A stretch of 51,129 nt of DNA from Bacteroides caecigallinarum (GTDB taxonomy: Bacteria; Bacteroidota; Bacteroidia; Bacteroidales; Bacteroidaceae). A program made the translations under genes and the position numbers. Location: positions 1-51,129 of the forward strand of contig NZ_JADYTJ010000019.1 of the NCBI RefSeq assembly GCF_021531075.1, read 5' to 3'. A model generated the notes under the pieces. The model saw only the letters and a program-made list of their open reading frames with translations, made no database searches and was not told the DNA's origin. This document shows positions 34,313 through 43,183 of this stretch, piece by piece (within the stretch, counting starts at the first letter, position 1; each line of letters starts with the position of its first letter).

Positions 34313-37300
34313 ATGTTCAAGTTATTTATTCGTCGTCCGATTCTCTCGGCGGTTATTTCCGTAATATTTGTGTGTCTGGGAGTACTGGCTATCGTGTCGC
34401 TTCCTATCACTCAGTATCCGGACATCGTGCCGCCTTCTGTTACGGTAACTGCCCGCTACACGGGTGCCAGTGCCGATGTTATGACCAAGACTGTAGCAAC
34501 TCCGCTTGAACGTGCCATCAACGGTGTGCCGGGCATGACTTATATGACTACAGTGTGTACCAACGACGGTATGTCGCTCACCACTATCTATTTCAAGGTA
34601 GGAACAGACCCTGATGTGGCTGCGGTGAACGTACAGAACCGTGTGACTACAGTGCTCGATGAGTTGCCAGAAGAAGTTATCCGTGCCGGTGTGGTTACGG
34701 AGAAAGAGGTTAACAGTATGTTGATGTACCTCAACATCTTCAGTACTGATAGCACTCATACAGAGAAATTCGTATACAACTTTGCCGATATCAATATCCT
34801 CCGCGAGCTGAAACGTATTGATGGTGTGGGATTTGTTGAAATCATGGGTAGCCGTGACTACGCTATGCGTGTATGGCTTAACCCTAGCCGTCTGGCTGCA
34901 TATAACATGGTGCCACAGGATGTAACAGAAGCCATCCGCCGTCAGAACATCGAGGCTGCACCGGGTAAGACAGGTATCAGTTCCGACAAACTTCCGCAGC
35001 AGTTGCAGTACGTATTGCAGTATACAGGTAAGTTCAGTACCCCTGAAGAGTATGGAGAGATTGTATTGAAGGCAATGCCTGACGGTTCGCTCCTTCGACT
35101 CAAGGATGTGGCAACCATTGAATTCGACTCTGAGGACTATAATATGATTTCCATGACAGACGGTCGTCCTTCGGCATCTATCATGATTAAGCAGCGTCCG
35201 GGTTCAAACGCCAGCGAGGTCATCAAGAACATCAAGACCCGTATGGCAGAAATCAAGGAAAGCAGCTTTGCTCCGGGTATGGAATATAACATTGCGTACG
35301 ACGTGTCGCGCTTCCTCGATGCCTCTATTGCATCAGTGTTGAAAACACTTGTCGAGGCCTTCCTCTTGGTGTTCGTCGTGGTATATATCTTCCTTCAGGA
35401 CTTCCGTTCTACGCTTATTCCTGCCATAGCCGTTCCGGTGTCACTTGTCGGAACATTCTTCTTCATGCAGGCTTTGGGCTTCTCTATAAACATGCTTACA
35501 CTGTTTGCCCTTGTGCTTGCCATAGGTATTGTGGTGGATAATGCCATAGTCGTGGTAGAGGCAGTGCATGTGAAGATGCACGAAGATAAACTCTCTCCAT
35601 ATAAGGCCTCTGTGGCTGCAATGAAGGAAATAGGTGGTGCTATCGTTGCCATTACTCTTGTAATGTCGGCCGTGTTTGTGCCTGTAGGTTTCATGGAAGG
35701 TACAGTGGGTATCTTCTACCGTCAGTTCTCGCTTACACTTGCTGTGGCTATCGTTATTTCGGGTGTCAATGCCTTGACTCTGTCGCCTGCGCTATGTGCC
35801 ATGCTGCTCCGTCCGGCCACTCACGGAAAGAAGAAAGCCACTCTCATGCGCCGTTTCTTCGTTTCGTTCAACCGCGGATATGGACGTTTTGAACGTCGTT
35901 ATAACCTCGGACTTTCGAAGTACCTGGGCCGCAGCTCATTCACATATCTCACTCTGTTGCTTTTCCTCGTGGCTACATACGGTATCAACCTCGTTCTTCC
36001 TACAGGATTTATCCCTAACGAAGACCAGGGTATGATATATATCAACGTAGATGCACCTCCGGGGGCAACTGTTGAACGAAGTGAGAAAGCATTGAGTCAG
36101 GTTCAGGCAGCGCTTCTTCCACTTGAGGAAATTGAGAGTATTTCTACACTGGCCGGCTACAGTCTTATGACCGAGACAGAAGGTGCCAGCTACGGTATGG
36201 GTATGATAAACCTTAAGCCGTGGGATGAAAGAGAGCAGACAGTGGACGAACTTATGCGTACATACGCCGACCGCGTATCGCATATCAAGGATGCTGACAT
36301 TCAGTTCTTCCTTCCTCCTTCAGTTCCTGGTTTCGGTAATGCCAGCGGTTTCGAACTTCGTCTGCAGGACAAGACAGTGGGCGATTTCCATGAGTTTGCC
36401 GGAGTGGCAAATACCCTTGTAGAGAGATTGAATGCCGACCCTCGCATACAGGGTGTTACTTCAGGATTTAACCCTAACTTCCCTCAGTATCTTCTGAAGG
36501 TGGATTTGGCAAAGGCTGCCAAGTTGGGTGTAGACCTTGACAAGTCGATGGAAACTCTTCAGGCATATATCGGAAGTTTCTATTCCTCAAACTTCATCCG
36601 TTTCGGACAGATGTATAAGGTTATGATTCAGGCTTCTCCTGAGTACCGTATGAATCCGGAAGACATTTATAAACTTTATGCCAAGAATAACGATGGTAAT
36701 GTGGTGCCATATTCCAACTTCCTGACTATGGAACGTATCTATGGTCCTAGCCAGATTACACGTTACAACATGTTTACTTCCGCACTTATTACCGGTGAAG
36801 GTGAGGGTGGAGTAAGTACCGGTGAGGTAATCAAGGTGGTAGAAGAAATCTGTAAGGAAGTTCTTCCTCGCGGTTACGATGTTGAATGGTCGGGTGTTAC
36901 ACGTGAGGAGAAAGACTCCGGCGGACAGACATTCATGATATTCGGTATCTGTCTTCTGTTCGTATATCTGCTTCTAGCGGCACAGTATGAGAGTTTGCTT
37001 CTGCCGTTCTCAGTTATCCTGTCGTTGCCTGCTGGTATCTTCGGTTCTTACTTCTTCCTCCAGATAGCAGGACTTGAAAACAATATCTACGCCCAGGTGG
37101 CGCTCGTCATGCTTATCGGTCTGTTGGGTAAGAATGCCATCCTTATTGTGGAGATGGCAAACCAGTTCCGTGCAGCCGGTGCTTCACCTTTCGAAGCTGC
37201 TGTCAAGGGAGCCGTGAGCCGTCTGCGTCCTATCCTTATGACTTCGTTCGCATTCATCTGCGGTCTTATTCCGCTTGTGCTTGCTACAGGAGCCGGAGCT

Positions 37301-37462
37301 TTGGGTAACCGTTCTATCGGTACAGCCGCTGCAGGAGGTATGTTTATCGGTACATTCGTAGGAATCTTCCTTGTGCCGGGATTATATTTGGTATTTGAAA
37401 CACTGTCGGTTTATCTTAACCGCAATAAAGTCAGCTATTTAGAAGAAGATGATGAAGAATAA
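34313..37462 (+). CDS. RND-family efflux pump, inner-membrane subunit (AcrB/HAE1-like)
   Basis: The product has 1049 residues, the length expected for AcrB. The N-terminus FKLFIRRPILSAVISV, the twelve-helix duplicated arrangement and two large periplasmic loops are present. Transmembrane proton-relay positions read VVDNAIVVVE (D409, N410), against Asp-Asp in AcrB (407/408). The Lys in GLLGKNAILIVEMANQ matches AcrB Lys940. It exports substrates from periplasm and inner membrane using the proton gradient. Translation overlaps the channel gene by 14 bp. The Asn variant occurs in many HAE1-like pumps as far as I recall, so it need not mean inactivity. Confidence 0.94.
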   Translation: MFKLFIRRPILSAVISVIFVCLGVLAIVSLPITQYPDIVPPSVTVTARYTGASADVMTKTVATPLERAINGVPGMTYMTTVCTNDGMSLTTIYFKVGTDPDVAAVNVQNRVTTVLDELPEEVIRAGVVTEKEVNSMLMYLNIFSTDSTHTEKFVYNFADINILRELKRIDGVGFVEIMGSRDYAMRVWLNPSRLAAYNMVPQDVTEAIRRQNIEAAPGKTGISSDKLPQQLQYVLQYTGKFSTPEEYGEIVLKAMPDGSLLRLKDVATIEFDSEDYNMISMTDGRPSASIMIKQRPGSNASEVIKNIKTRMAEIKESSFAPGMEYNIAYDVSRFLDASIASVLKTLVEAFLLVFVVVYIFLQDFRSTLIPAIAVPVSLVGTFFFMQALGFSINMLTLFALVLAIGIVVDNAIVVVEAVHVKMHEDKLSPYKASVAAMKEIGGAIVAITLVMSAVFVPVGFMEGTVGIFYRQFSLTLAVAIVISGVNALTLSPALCAMLLRPATHGKKKATLMRRFFVSFNRGYGRFERRYNLGLSKYLGRSSFTYLTLLLFLVATYGINLVLPTGFIPNEDQGMIYINVDAPPGATVERSEKALSQVQAALLPLEEIESISTLAGYSLMTETEGASYGMGMINLKPWDEREQTVDELMRTYADRVSHIKDADIQFFLPPSVPGFGNASGFELRLQDKTVGDFHEFAGVANTLVERLNADPRIQGVTSGFNPNFPQYLLKVDLAKAAKLGVDLDKSMETLQAYIGSFYSSNFIRFGQMYKVMIQASPEYRMNPEDIYKLYAKNNDGNVVPYSNFLTMERIYGPSQITRYNMFTSALITGEGEGGVSTGEVIKVVEEICKEVLPRGYDVEWSGVTREEKDSGGQTFMIFGICLLFVYLLLAAQYESLLLPFSVILSLPAGIFGSYFFLQIAGLENNIYAQVALVMLIGLLGKNAILIVEMANQFRAAGASPFEAAVKGAVSRLRPILMTSFAFICGLIPLVLATGAGALGNRSIGTAAAGGMFIGTFVGIFLVPGLYLVFETLSVYLNRNKVSYLEEDDEE

Positions 37463-38885
37463 ATTTGCATATATAGCTTTTATGGCTTCGGCACTGGCAA
37501 TGGGAGGGTGTAAGGCACCTTCCCTTACGCCGACGGAGAAGTTCGACCTGCCCGAAGCGTTTATAGAAGATACAGATACAGCCACAATGGCTTCCCTTTC
37601 ATGGAAAGAGTTTTTCCCTGATGCATATCTTGTTGAGTATATAGACTCTGCACTGGCCAACAATCATTCTTTCCTTAAGACTATAGAGAATGTTTCCATA
37701 GCCCGTGCACAGATGAAAGCCGGGAAGGGTGCGTTGTTCCCAGAGATATCATTGGGCATTGACGGAGGTATACAGCGTTTCGGCGAGTACACTATGGACG
37801 GTGTGGGAAACAGCACTACCAACACTCCGGATTTGGCCAAGGACAAGCATATCCCTGACCCATATAAGAATCTGAACCTCGGTCTGAACTTCCAGTGGGA
37901 GGCCGATATATGGGGAAAACTCACCGACAAGAAACATTCGGCAGTGTCGCGCTGGATGAAATCTGTTGAGGCCCAACGCCTTGCGCAGACCATGCTTGTA
38001 GGTGAAGTGGCAGATATGTATTACAGACTTGTAGGCCTTGACAAGAAACAATATGTACTTGAGGAAGCTATCCGCAAGACTGGAGCTTCATATCTTCTTG
38101 CCAATGAGTTGATGAACGAAGGTGAAGAGTCCAGACTCTCTGTCGACCAGTTCCGTTCCCGTCGCCTGAAACTTGAAGAAATGCTTCTTGATACCGAACA
38201 GCAGATAGCTGAAACAGAACGTGCATTTGCATTACTGTTAGGACGTATGCCTTTCGAAATCAAACGTTCGTCATTCGAAACCATCAGTGATTTTACATTT
38301 CCTGTAGAGACAGGCATACCGGCTCAGATTTTGCGTAATCGTCCTGATGTGGTTGCTGCCGAACTGGAACTCCTGGCATGCAAGTCGGATGCATCTGCGG
38401 CACGAAAGGCTTTTTTCCCTTCGCTTGTTATTGGGGGAGGGGCAGGATTCAATGCCTTCAGCCTTGAGAAATGGTTTGCTTCGCCTGCATCAATGGTTTA
38501 TAATCTGGCAGCAGGAATATCAGCACCGATATTCAAGCGTAATGAAATACGTGCCTTGTGGGAAGAGGCGAACGGACGTCAGCGCATAGCATTGCTTGAC
38601 TATCACGAGACTGTTCTCCGCTCATATCTTGAAGTTGTAGATCTGATTACTTCGTCCGAACAGATGAATCTTCGTAAGGCTCTTAAGGAGGAAGAAAGCC
38701 GTATACACCATCGCGCTATTTACAATGCCAACGAACTGTTCAAGACAGGTTTTGCCGGCTATCTGGATGTTCTTTCAGCCGACGAACGTTACCTTGACTG
38801 TGAACTGGAAAGAATAGAATTGAACATTGCCTACTGTCGTGTTCACACGATGCTTTACAGAGCACTCGGAGGCGGTAGTTTCTGA
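37449..38885 (+). CDS. NodT/OprM-type outer membrane efflux lipoprotein
   Basis: The product has 478 residues. The lipoprotein signal ends ALAMGGC (Cys about 20). The duplicated efflux-channel repeats include the usual NodT words AQMKAGKGALFPEIS, LNLGLNFQWEADIWGK and LRNRPDVVAAELELLACK. It is the outer-membrane exit of the RND pump and is encoded last in the operon with an overlapping start. A second ATG at 37452 is possible. It is not closely similar to the TolC-like channel at 328, so the two exporters have separate channels. A strong terminator follows. Confidence 0.93.
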   Translation: MMKNKFAYIAFMASALAMGGCKAPSLTPTEKFDLPEAFIEDTDTATMASLSWKEFFPDAYLVEYIDSALANNHSFLKTIENVSIARAQMKAGKGALFPEISLGIDGGIQRFGEYTMDGVGNSTTNTPDLAKDKHIPDPYKNLNLGLNFQWEADIWGKLTDKKHSAVSRWMKSVEAQRLAQTMLVGEVADMYYRLVGLDKKQYVLEEAIRKTGASYLLANELMNEGEESRLSVDQFRSRRLKLEEMLLDTEQQIAETERAFALLLGRMPFEIKRSSFETISDFTFPVETGIPAQILRNRPDVVAAELELLACKSDASAARKAFFPSLVIGGGAGFNAFSLEKWFASPASMVYNLAAGISAPIFKRNEIRALWEEANGRQRIALLDYHETVLRSYLEVVDLITSSEQMNLRKALKEEESRIHHRAIYNANELFKTGFAGYLDVLSADERYLDCELERIELNIAYCRVHTMLYRALGGGSF

Positions 38886-38903
38886 TAGAAATAATTTGTT
38901 TGA

Positions 38904-38967
38904 AAAACGTCCTGTCATTTTGATTAAAACGCTTTGTCGTTTTGGTTAAAATGACAGGACGTTTTCT
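38904..38967 (+). terminator. strong terminator of the RND operon
   Basis: AAAACGTCCTGTCATTTT (38904-38921) pairs with AAAATGACAGGACGTTTT (38948-38965). An inner stem AAAACG/CGTTTT (38926-38931, 38938-38943) extends the hairpin, and a T-rich stretch follows. Confidence 0.85.
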
Positions 38968-39024
38968 TTTGCGTATGTTTTATAATTGAAAAACTCATTC
39001 TTTTATCGCATTAAATTAAAAATA

Positions 39025-39104
39025 TATCGAAATTCGATAAATTTTTCTTGTTTTTCTTTTGTGAATCAAAAATAGTATATATATTTGCATATCGAAAAAC
39101 GATA
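39025..39104 (+). promoter_or_regulatory. promoter bracketed by two TATCG palindromes
   Basis: TATCGAAATTCGATA (39025-39039, perfect) lies upstream of the -33 region, and TATCGAAAAACGATA (39090-39104) covers the predicted transcript start. Between them is the -7 element TATATTTG (39080-39087) with TTTG at 39058-39061. The position suggests repression by a dimer at both sites, probably the XRE protein encoded two genes on. Confidence 0.6.
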
Positions 39105-39166
39105 AATAATTATTGAAAACAAGTAATAGACGATTAAAATAATAGCAACAAATAAACATTGGGATT

Positions 39167-39772
39167 ATGAAAACAGTACGTATTTTAGGGTTTGTAGTAA
39201 TAGTGATAATCGTATTTTTCGCTTCTACAGACGGTTTTAAGGGATTTAAGGATGGATGGAATGCAGTTCCTGATATTTCGTCTGATATCAATCCAGTTTC
39301 CCTGTCAGTTGTTCCTGATAAGACGTTGGTGCCGGACAGTATTTATAATATCGAATTGCAGAGAAATGTTTCTTATAAGATGAATGGTATTGAAACATAT
39401 GTTTCTCGCAGTAATAACGTTTACTATAAGTTTATTAATTTCGTAGTGCCGTTCGTTTTTTTCTTTATATATGGTTGTTATTGCTTGGTTAGACTGCTGG
39501 TTGATATATGTCGTAATCAAGTCCTTACCAGAAAGAATGTGCGCCGTATGCGTTTCTTTATCTATTCTTTTATGTTACTTCTTGCATCTTTGGAATTGGT
39601 AAGATATCTCGAATATGTGCAGGTGGTGAACGAAATAACTTTACCGACAGGTTATTCTTTTGACGATTTCGGATTGAAAGGCCCTTGGATGTTGATAATG
39701 TTGTTGGTATTGTTTGTCGAAATATTTGCCAAAGCAGAGAAAATTAAGGAAGAAAATGATTTGACCATTTGA
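39167..39772 (+). CDS. DUF2975-family membrane protein
   Basis: The product has 201 residues. Membrane helices lie at about residues 4-22, 89-113, 127-147 and 168-188. A periplasmic-side loop is between the first two, and the C-terminal end is charged (AKAEKIKEENDLTI). Pairing of such a DUF2975 protein with a tiny XRE regulator just downstream (20 bp) is a known arrangement, so the membrane protein may sense a signal or sequester the regulator. Function is unproven. Confidence 0.75.
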   Translation: MKTVRILGFVVIVIIVFFASTDGFKGFKDGWNAVPDISSDINPVSLSVVPDKTLVPDSIYNIELQRNVSYKMNGIETYVSRSNNVYYKFINFVVPFVFFFIYGCYCLVRLLVDICRNQVLTRKNVRRMRFFIYSFMLLLASLELVRYLEYVQVVNEITLPTGYSFDDFGLKGPWMLIMLLVLFVEIFAKAEKIKEENDLTI

Positions 39773-39792
39773 TAGATTAAAAACTGACATAT

Positions 39793-39999
39793 ATGCCTAT
39801 AATAGTAAACTTGGACGTAATGATGGCGAAACGGAAGATTTCGCTTGGTGAACTGGCCGAACGCATAGACCTTACTCCGGCAAACCTTTCTATACTTAAA
39901 ACTGGAAAGGCTAAAGCTATACGTTTCTCTACATTGGAGGCTATCTGTAAGGAACTGGACTGCCAGCCAGGAGATATTCTGGAATACAGGGATGAATGA
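39793..39999 (+). CDS. small XRE-family (YozG-like) HTH regulator
   Basis: The product has 68 residues and is almost entirely one HTH domain: MMAKRKISLGELAERIDL then TPANLSILKTGKAKAIRFST, then LEAICKELDCQPGDILEY. The ending CQPGDILEY is typical of YozG-like Cro/C1 proteins. It is co-transcribed with the DUF2975 gene, which fits a two-gene autoregulated unit with the palindromes at 39025 and 39090 as operators. Confidence 0.88.
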   Translation: MPIIVNLDVMMAKRKISLGELAERIDLTPANLSILKTGKAKAIRFSTLEAICKELDCQPGDILEYRDE

Positions 40000-40084
40000 T
40001 GTATTAACGTAAAGATAACATAAACTAATCTTTTTTTTTGCGTATACCTTTGCAGCATAAGAACAACTAAACAATATAAAAATT

Positions 40085-42904
40085 ATGAGAAGAATGATTA
40101 AACTGGCTTTTGTAGCCATTGCAGGATTTGCTTGCATGCCGGTAGATGTCATGGCACAGCAGATGCCTCCGGTACCGGTAGACAAGGAAGTGAGAATAGG
40201 TAAACTGGATAACGGACTTACATACTATATCCGTCATAATGAATATCCTAAGAATCAGGTAGATTTCTATATCGCCCAGAAGGTGGGTAGTATCCTCGAA
40301 GAGGATAACCAGCGCGGTTTGGCGCATTTCCTTGAACATATGTGTTTCAACGGAACAAAGAACTTCCCGGGAAACTCGATGATTAAATGGCTGGAGTCTG
40401 TAGGCGTGAAGTTCGGTTATAATCTGAATGCCTATACCAGCATTGACGAAACTGTATATCGTATCTCCAGTGTACCTACAGAGCGTATCGGGGTACAGGA
40501 TTCATGCTTGATGATTCTGTCCGACTGGGCTGACGGTCTGTTGCTCGAAGGTAAGGAGATAGACGAGGAACGTTCGGTTATACACGAGGAATGGAGAAGC
40601 CAGCTACCTCCAAATATGAGAATAATGGAGAAACTGCTTCCTGAGATATATCCTGACAGCAGATACGGACACCGTCTTCCTATAGGAACAATGGAAGTGG
40701 TGGGTAATTTTCCACATCAGGCTTTGCGTGATTATTATGAGAAGTGGTACCGTCCAGACCTGCAGGGTATAGTAGTGGTGGGTGACATTGATGTGGACCG
40801 CATAGAAGGCAAGATCAAGGAACTGTTCTCAAAGATTGAGAAACCTGTAAATCCGGCTGAGAGGGTTTACTACCCGGTGGCGGACAATGAAAAGCCTATT
40901 GTAGCTTTCGGCTCGGATAAGGAGCAGGATAAGTATGTGGCTCAGATTATGTTCAAGTATGATGCCCTGCCTGATTCATTGAAAGGTACAATGGCTGATA
41001 TTACAACCGCTTATCTGCTTGATATGGCCCAGATGATGCTTCAGATAAGACTGAACGAACAGGGACAGAAGGCAGATGCTCCGTTTGCAGTAGCTTCCGC
41101 ATTTTACGGTGAATTTATTATGGCAAAGACTAAACAGGCCTTTCAGCTGGCAATGATACCTAAAGGTAACAGTTTTGACGAAGGATTGAAGGCTGTCTAT
41201 CGTGAGGCTCTCCGTGCAAAGAGGGGAGGATTTACTGCCACTGAGTATGCACGTTGCCGCACAGAATATCTTTCTCAGCTTGAAAAGGCATACAACAACC
41301 GCAACCAGCAGGAAAACAAGACTCTTGCTGAATCGTATGTGCGCAACTTCATTGACAAGAAACCTATACCTGGTATAGAGACAGAATATCAGATGATGAG
41401 TATGATTGTGAACCAGATACCTGTAGAAGCCGTAAATCAGGTGTTCTCGCAGATTGTTTCGGACAAGAACCTGGTTGTTCTCGGTATGATGCCTGCACGT
41501 GAGGGTGAGTCCTGTCCTAAGGATGAAGAAATACTCGCATTGCTTTCTCAGGTGGAAGCCGAAAACATTGCTCCTTATGTGGACAACGTGAAAGATGAAC
41601 CTCTGGTAAGCGAATTGCCGGCAGCCGGAAAGGTGGTGAAGGAAAACATACTTTCTGATTTCGGAGCCAAAGAGTGGATTCTTTCAAACGGTGCTAAGGT
41701 CATATTGAAGAAAACTGACTTCAAGGCTGATGAGATAAATATGATGGCTGTGGCAAAAGGCGGTACTTCAGTCTATGGAAACGACAAGACTGCTGATTTG
41801 ATGTTTATGCCATTAGTGCTTCAGCAGCATGGTTTGGGTAACTTTACCAATTCTGATTTGACAAAACTGATGGCTGGTAAACAGGTTTCTCTGAATGTCT
41901 CTTTCGATGATTATGTACGTAATCTTTATGGAAACACCACTCCAAAGGACTTGAAGACATATATGGAGATGATATACATGACTTTCACAGGACTTACTGT
42001 AACAGAGGATGAATTTGCCGCTATGCAGAATCTTTATAAGGGTTTGATTCATAATCAGGAACAGAACCCTAACTTTATATTCCAGAAGAAAGTACAGGAG
42101 TTCCTTTATACTTCGCCAAACAAGCAGGTTCTAGGAGTTAGTGATATAGAGAAAGCAAATCGCGAAAATATCCTTTCTATCATACGTGAGCAACTTGCTA
42201 ATGCAGCAGACTTTACATTCGTGTTTAGCGGTAACTTTGATGAGGCCGAACTGAAAACACTGGTAGAACAGTATATAGCTTCATTACCATCGGTGAAAGG
42301 AAAGAAACAAAAGGTTAAATATGACAGTGCTGTAGAAATCAAGCCTGGAAGTGAAGAAAAAGATTTTACAATGAAGATGGAAGTTCCTCAGGGAAGTGCG
42401 GCAGTTGTAATCAGCGGAAAGATGCCTTACTCATTCAAGAACAGACTGATGGCTTCAATGTCGGCTCAGATAATCTCTACTCGTCTTTTGACTGAGGTTC
42501 GCGAAAAGGAAGGTGCTGTTTACAGTATATATACTCAAGGCTCACAGGACAGGCTGTCTGAAATGTCAGTTACATATCAGACTATATTCCAGGTTAAGCC
42601 TGAAAAGAAAGACCGTGCACTGGAAATAATCCGCAGTGAGTTTGAAAAACTGGCAAAGGAAACTCCTACAGAGGAGCTTGACAAGGTGAAGGAATTTATG
42701 GTTAAGCAGTACGCAGAAAACGAACATACCAATAGTTATTGGTGTTCAATGATAGCAGGCAACGAACTAAAACCGTCTGAAGTATTTGTTAATGCTGAAG
42801 AGGTAATTTTGTCTGTCACTCCAAAAGACCTTTCGGAATATGTCGGCAAAGTTATGAAACAGAATAATTATAGGGTATTGGTTATGATGCCTGAAAGCAA
42901 ATAA
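40085..42904 (+). CDS. M16-family zinc peptidase (pitrilysin/PqqL-like), exported
   Basis: The product has 939 residues. The signal peptide (about 1-25) ends in DVMAQQ. The active N-terminal M16 domain has the inverted zinc motif HFLEH in GLAHFLEHMCFNGTKNF (about residue 80), with the distal Glu in ERSVIHEEW (about 163-171). Inactive M16 repeats follow (from about 210 and 530). It degrades peptides or small unfolded proteins in the periplasm or at the cell envelope. A -7 element TACCTTTG at 40045-40052 lies just upstream, so it is transcribed separately from the XRE gene. A strong terminator follows. Confidence 0.92.
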   Translation: MRRMIKLAFVAIAGFACMPVDVMAQQMPPVPVDKEVRIGKLDNGLTYYIRHNEYPKNQVDFYIAQKVGSILEEDNQRGLAHFLEHMCFNGTKNFPGNSMIKWLESVGVKFGYNLNAYTSIDETVYRISSVPTERIGVQDSCLMILSDWADGLLLEGKEIDEERSVIHEEWRSQLPPNMRIMEKLLPEIYPDSRYGHRLPIGTMEVVGNFPHQALRDYYEKWYRPDLQGIVVVGDIDVDRIEGKIKELFSKIEKPVNPAERVYYPVADNEKPIVAFGSDKEQDKYVAQIMFKYDALPDSLKGTMADITTAYLLDMAQMMLQIRLNEQGQKADAPFAVASAFYGEFIMAKTKQAFQLAMIPKGNSFDEGLKAVYREALRAKRGGFTATEYARCRTEYLSQLEKAYNNRNQQENKTLAESYVRNFIDKKPIPGIETEYQMMSMIVNQIPVEAVNQVFSQIVSDKNLVVLGMMPAREGESCPKDEEILALLSQVEAENIAPYVDNVKDEPLVSELPAAGKVVKENILSDFGAKEWILSNGAKVILKKTDFKADEINMMAVAKGGTSVYGNDKTADLMFMPLVLQQHGLGNFTNSDLTKLMAGKQVSLNVSFDDYVRNLYGNTTPKDLKTYMEMIYMTFTGLTVTEDEFAAMQNLYKGLIHNQEQNPNFIFQKKVQEFLYTSPNKQVLGVSDIEKANRENILSIIREQLANAADFTFVFSGNFDEAELKTLVEQYIASLPSVKGKKQKVKYDSAVEIKPGSEEKDFTMKMEVPQGSAAVVISGKMPYSFKNRLMASMSAQIISTRLLTEVREKEGAVYSIYTQGSQDRLSEMSVTYQTIFQVKPEKKDRALEIIRSEFEKLAKETPTEELDKVKEFMVKQYAENEHTNSYWCSMIAGNELKPSEVFVNAEEVILSVTPKDLSEYVGKVMKQNNYRVLVMMPESK

Positions 42905-42906
42905 TA

Positions 42907-42961
42907 AAAAAGGCCTGGTTTCATATTGTGTGATATCGCCACAATAGAACCAGGCCTTTTT
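42907..42961 (+). terminator. intrinsic terminator after the M16 peptidase
   Basis: AAAAAGGCCTGGTT (about 42907-42920) pairs with AACCAGGCCTTTTT (42948-42961). An inner ATTGTG/CACAAT stem (42925-42930, 42940-42945) is also present. Confidence 0.88.
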
Positions 42962-43183
42962 ATATGTATATTTACTGTAGCTTATCTTTATACGTGCAAA
43001 TCTAGAATGTGGCATTCCGGAACTATAGTTGTATCATGAGTCTCTGTCTACGTCTTTGTCGGATAGGAAACATTATAATTCAAGTGTGCTATATCATATA
43101 ATTGTATTTGGTTTCTTGTTTTTTTATATATTATTGCTATCTTTACGAATATTGAAAAAATATTTGTAATCAAAGTTTATTGG

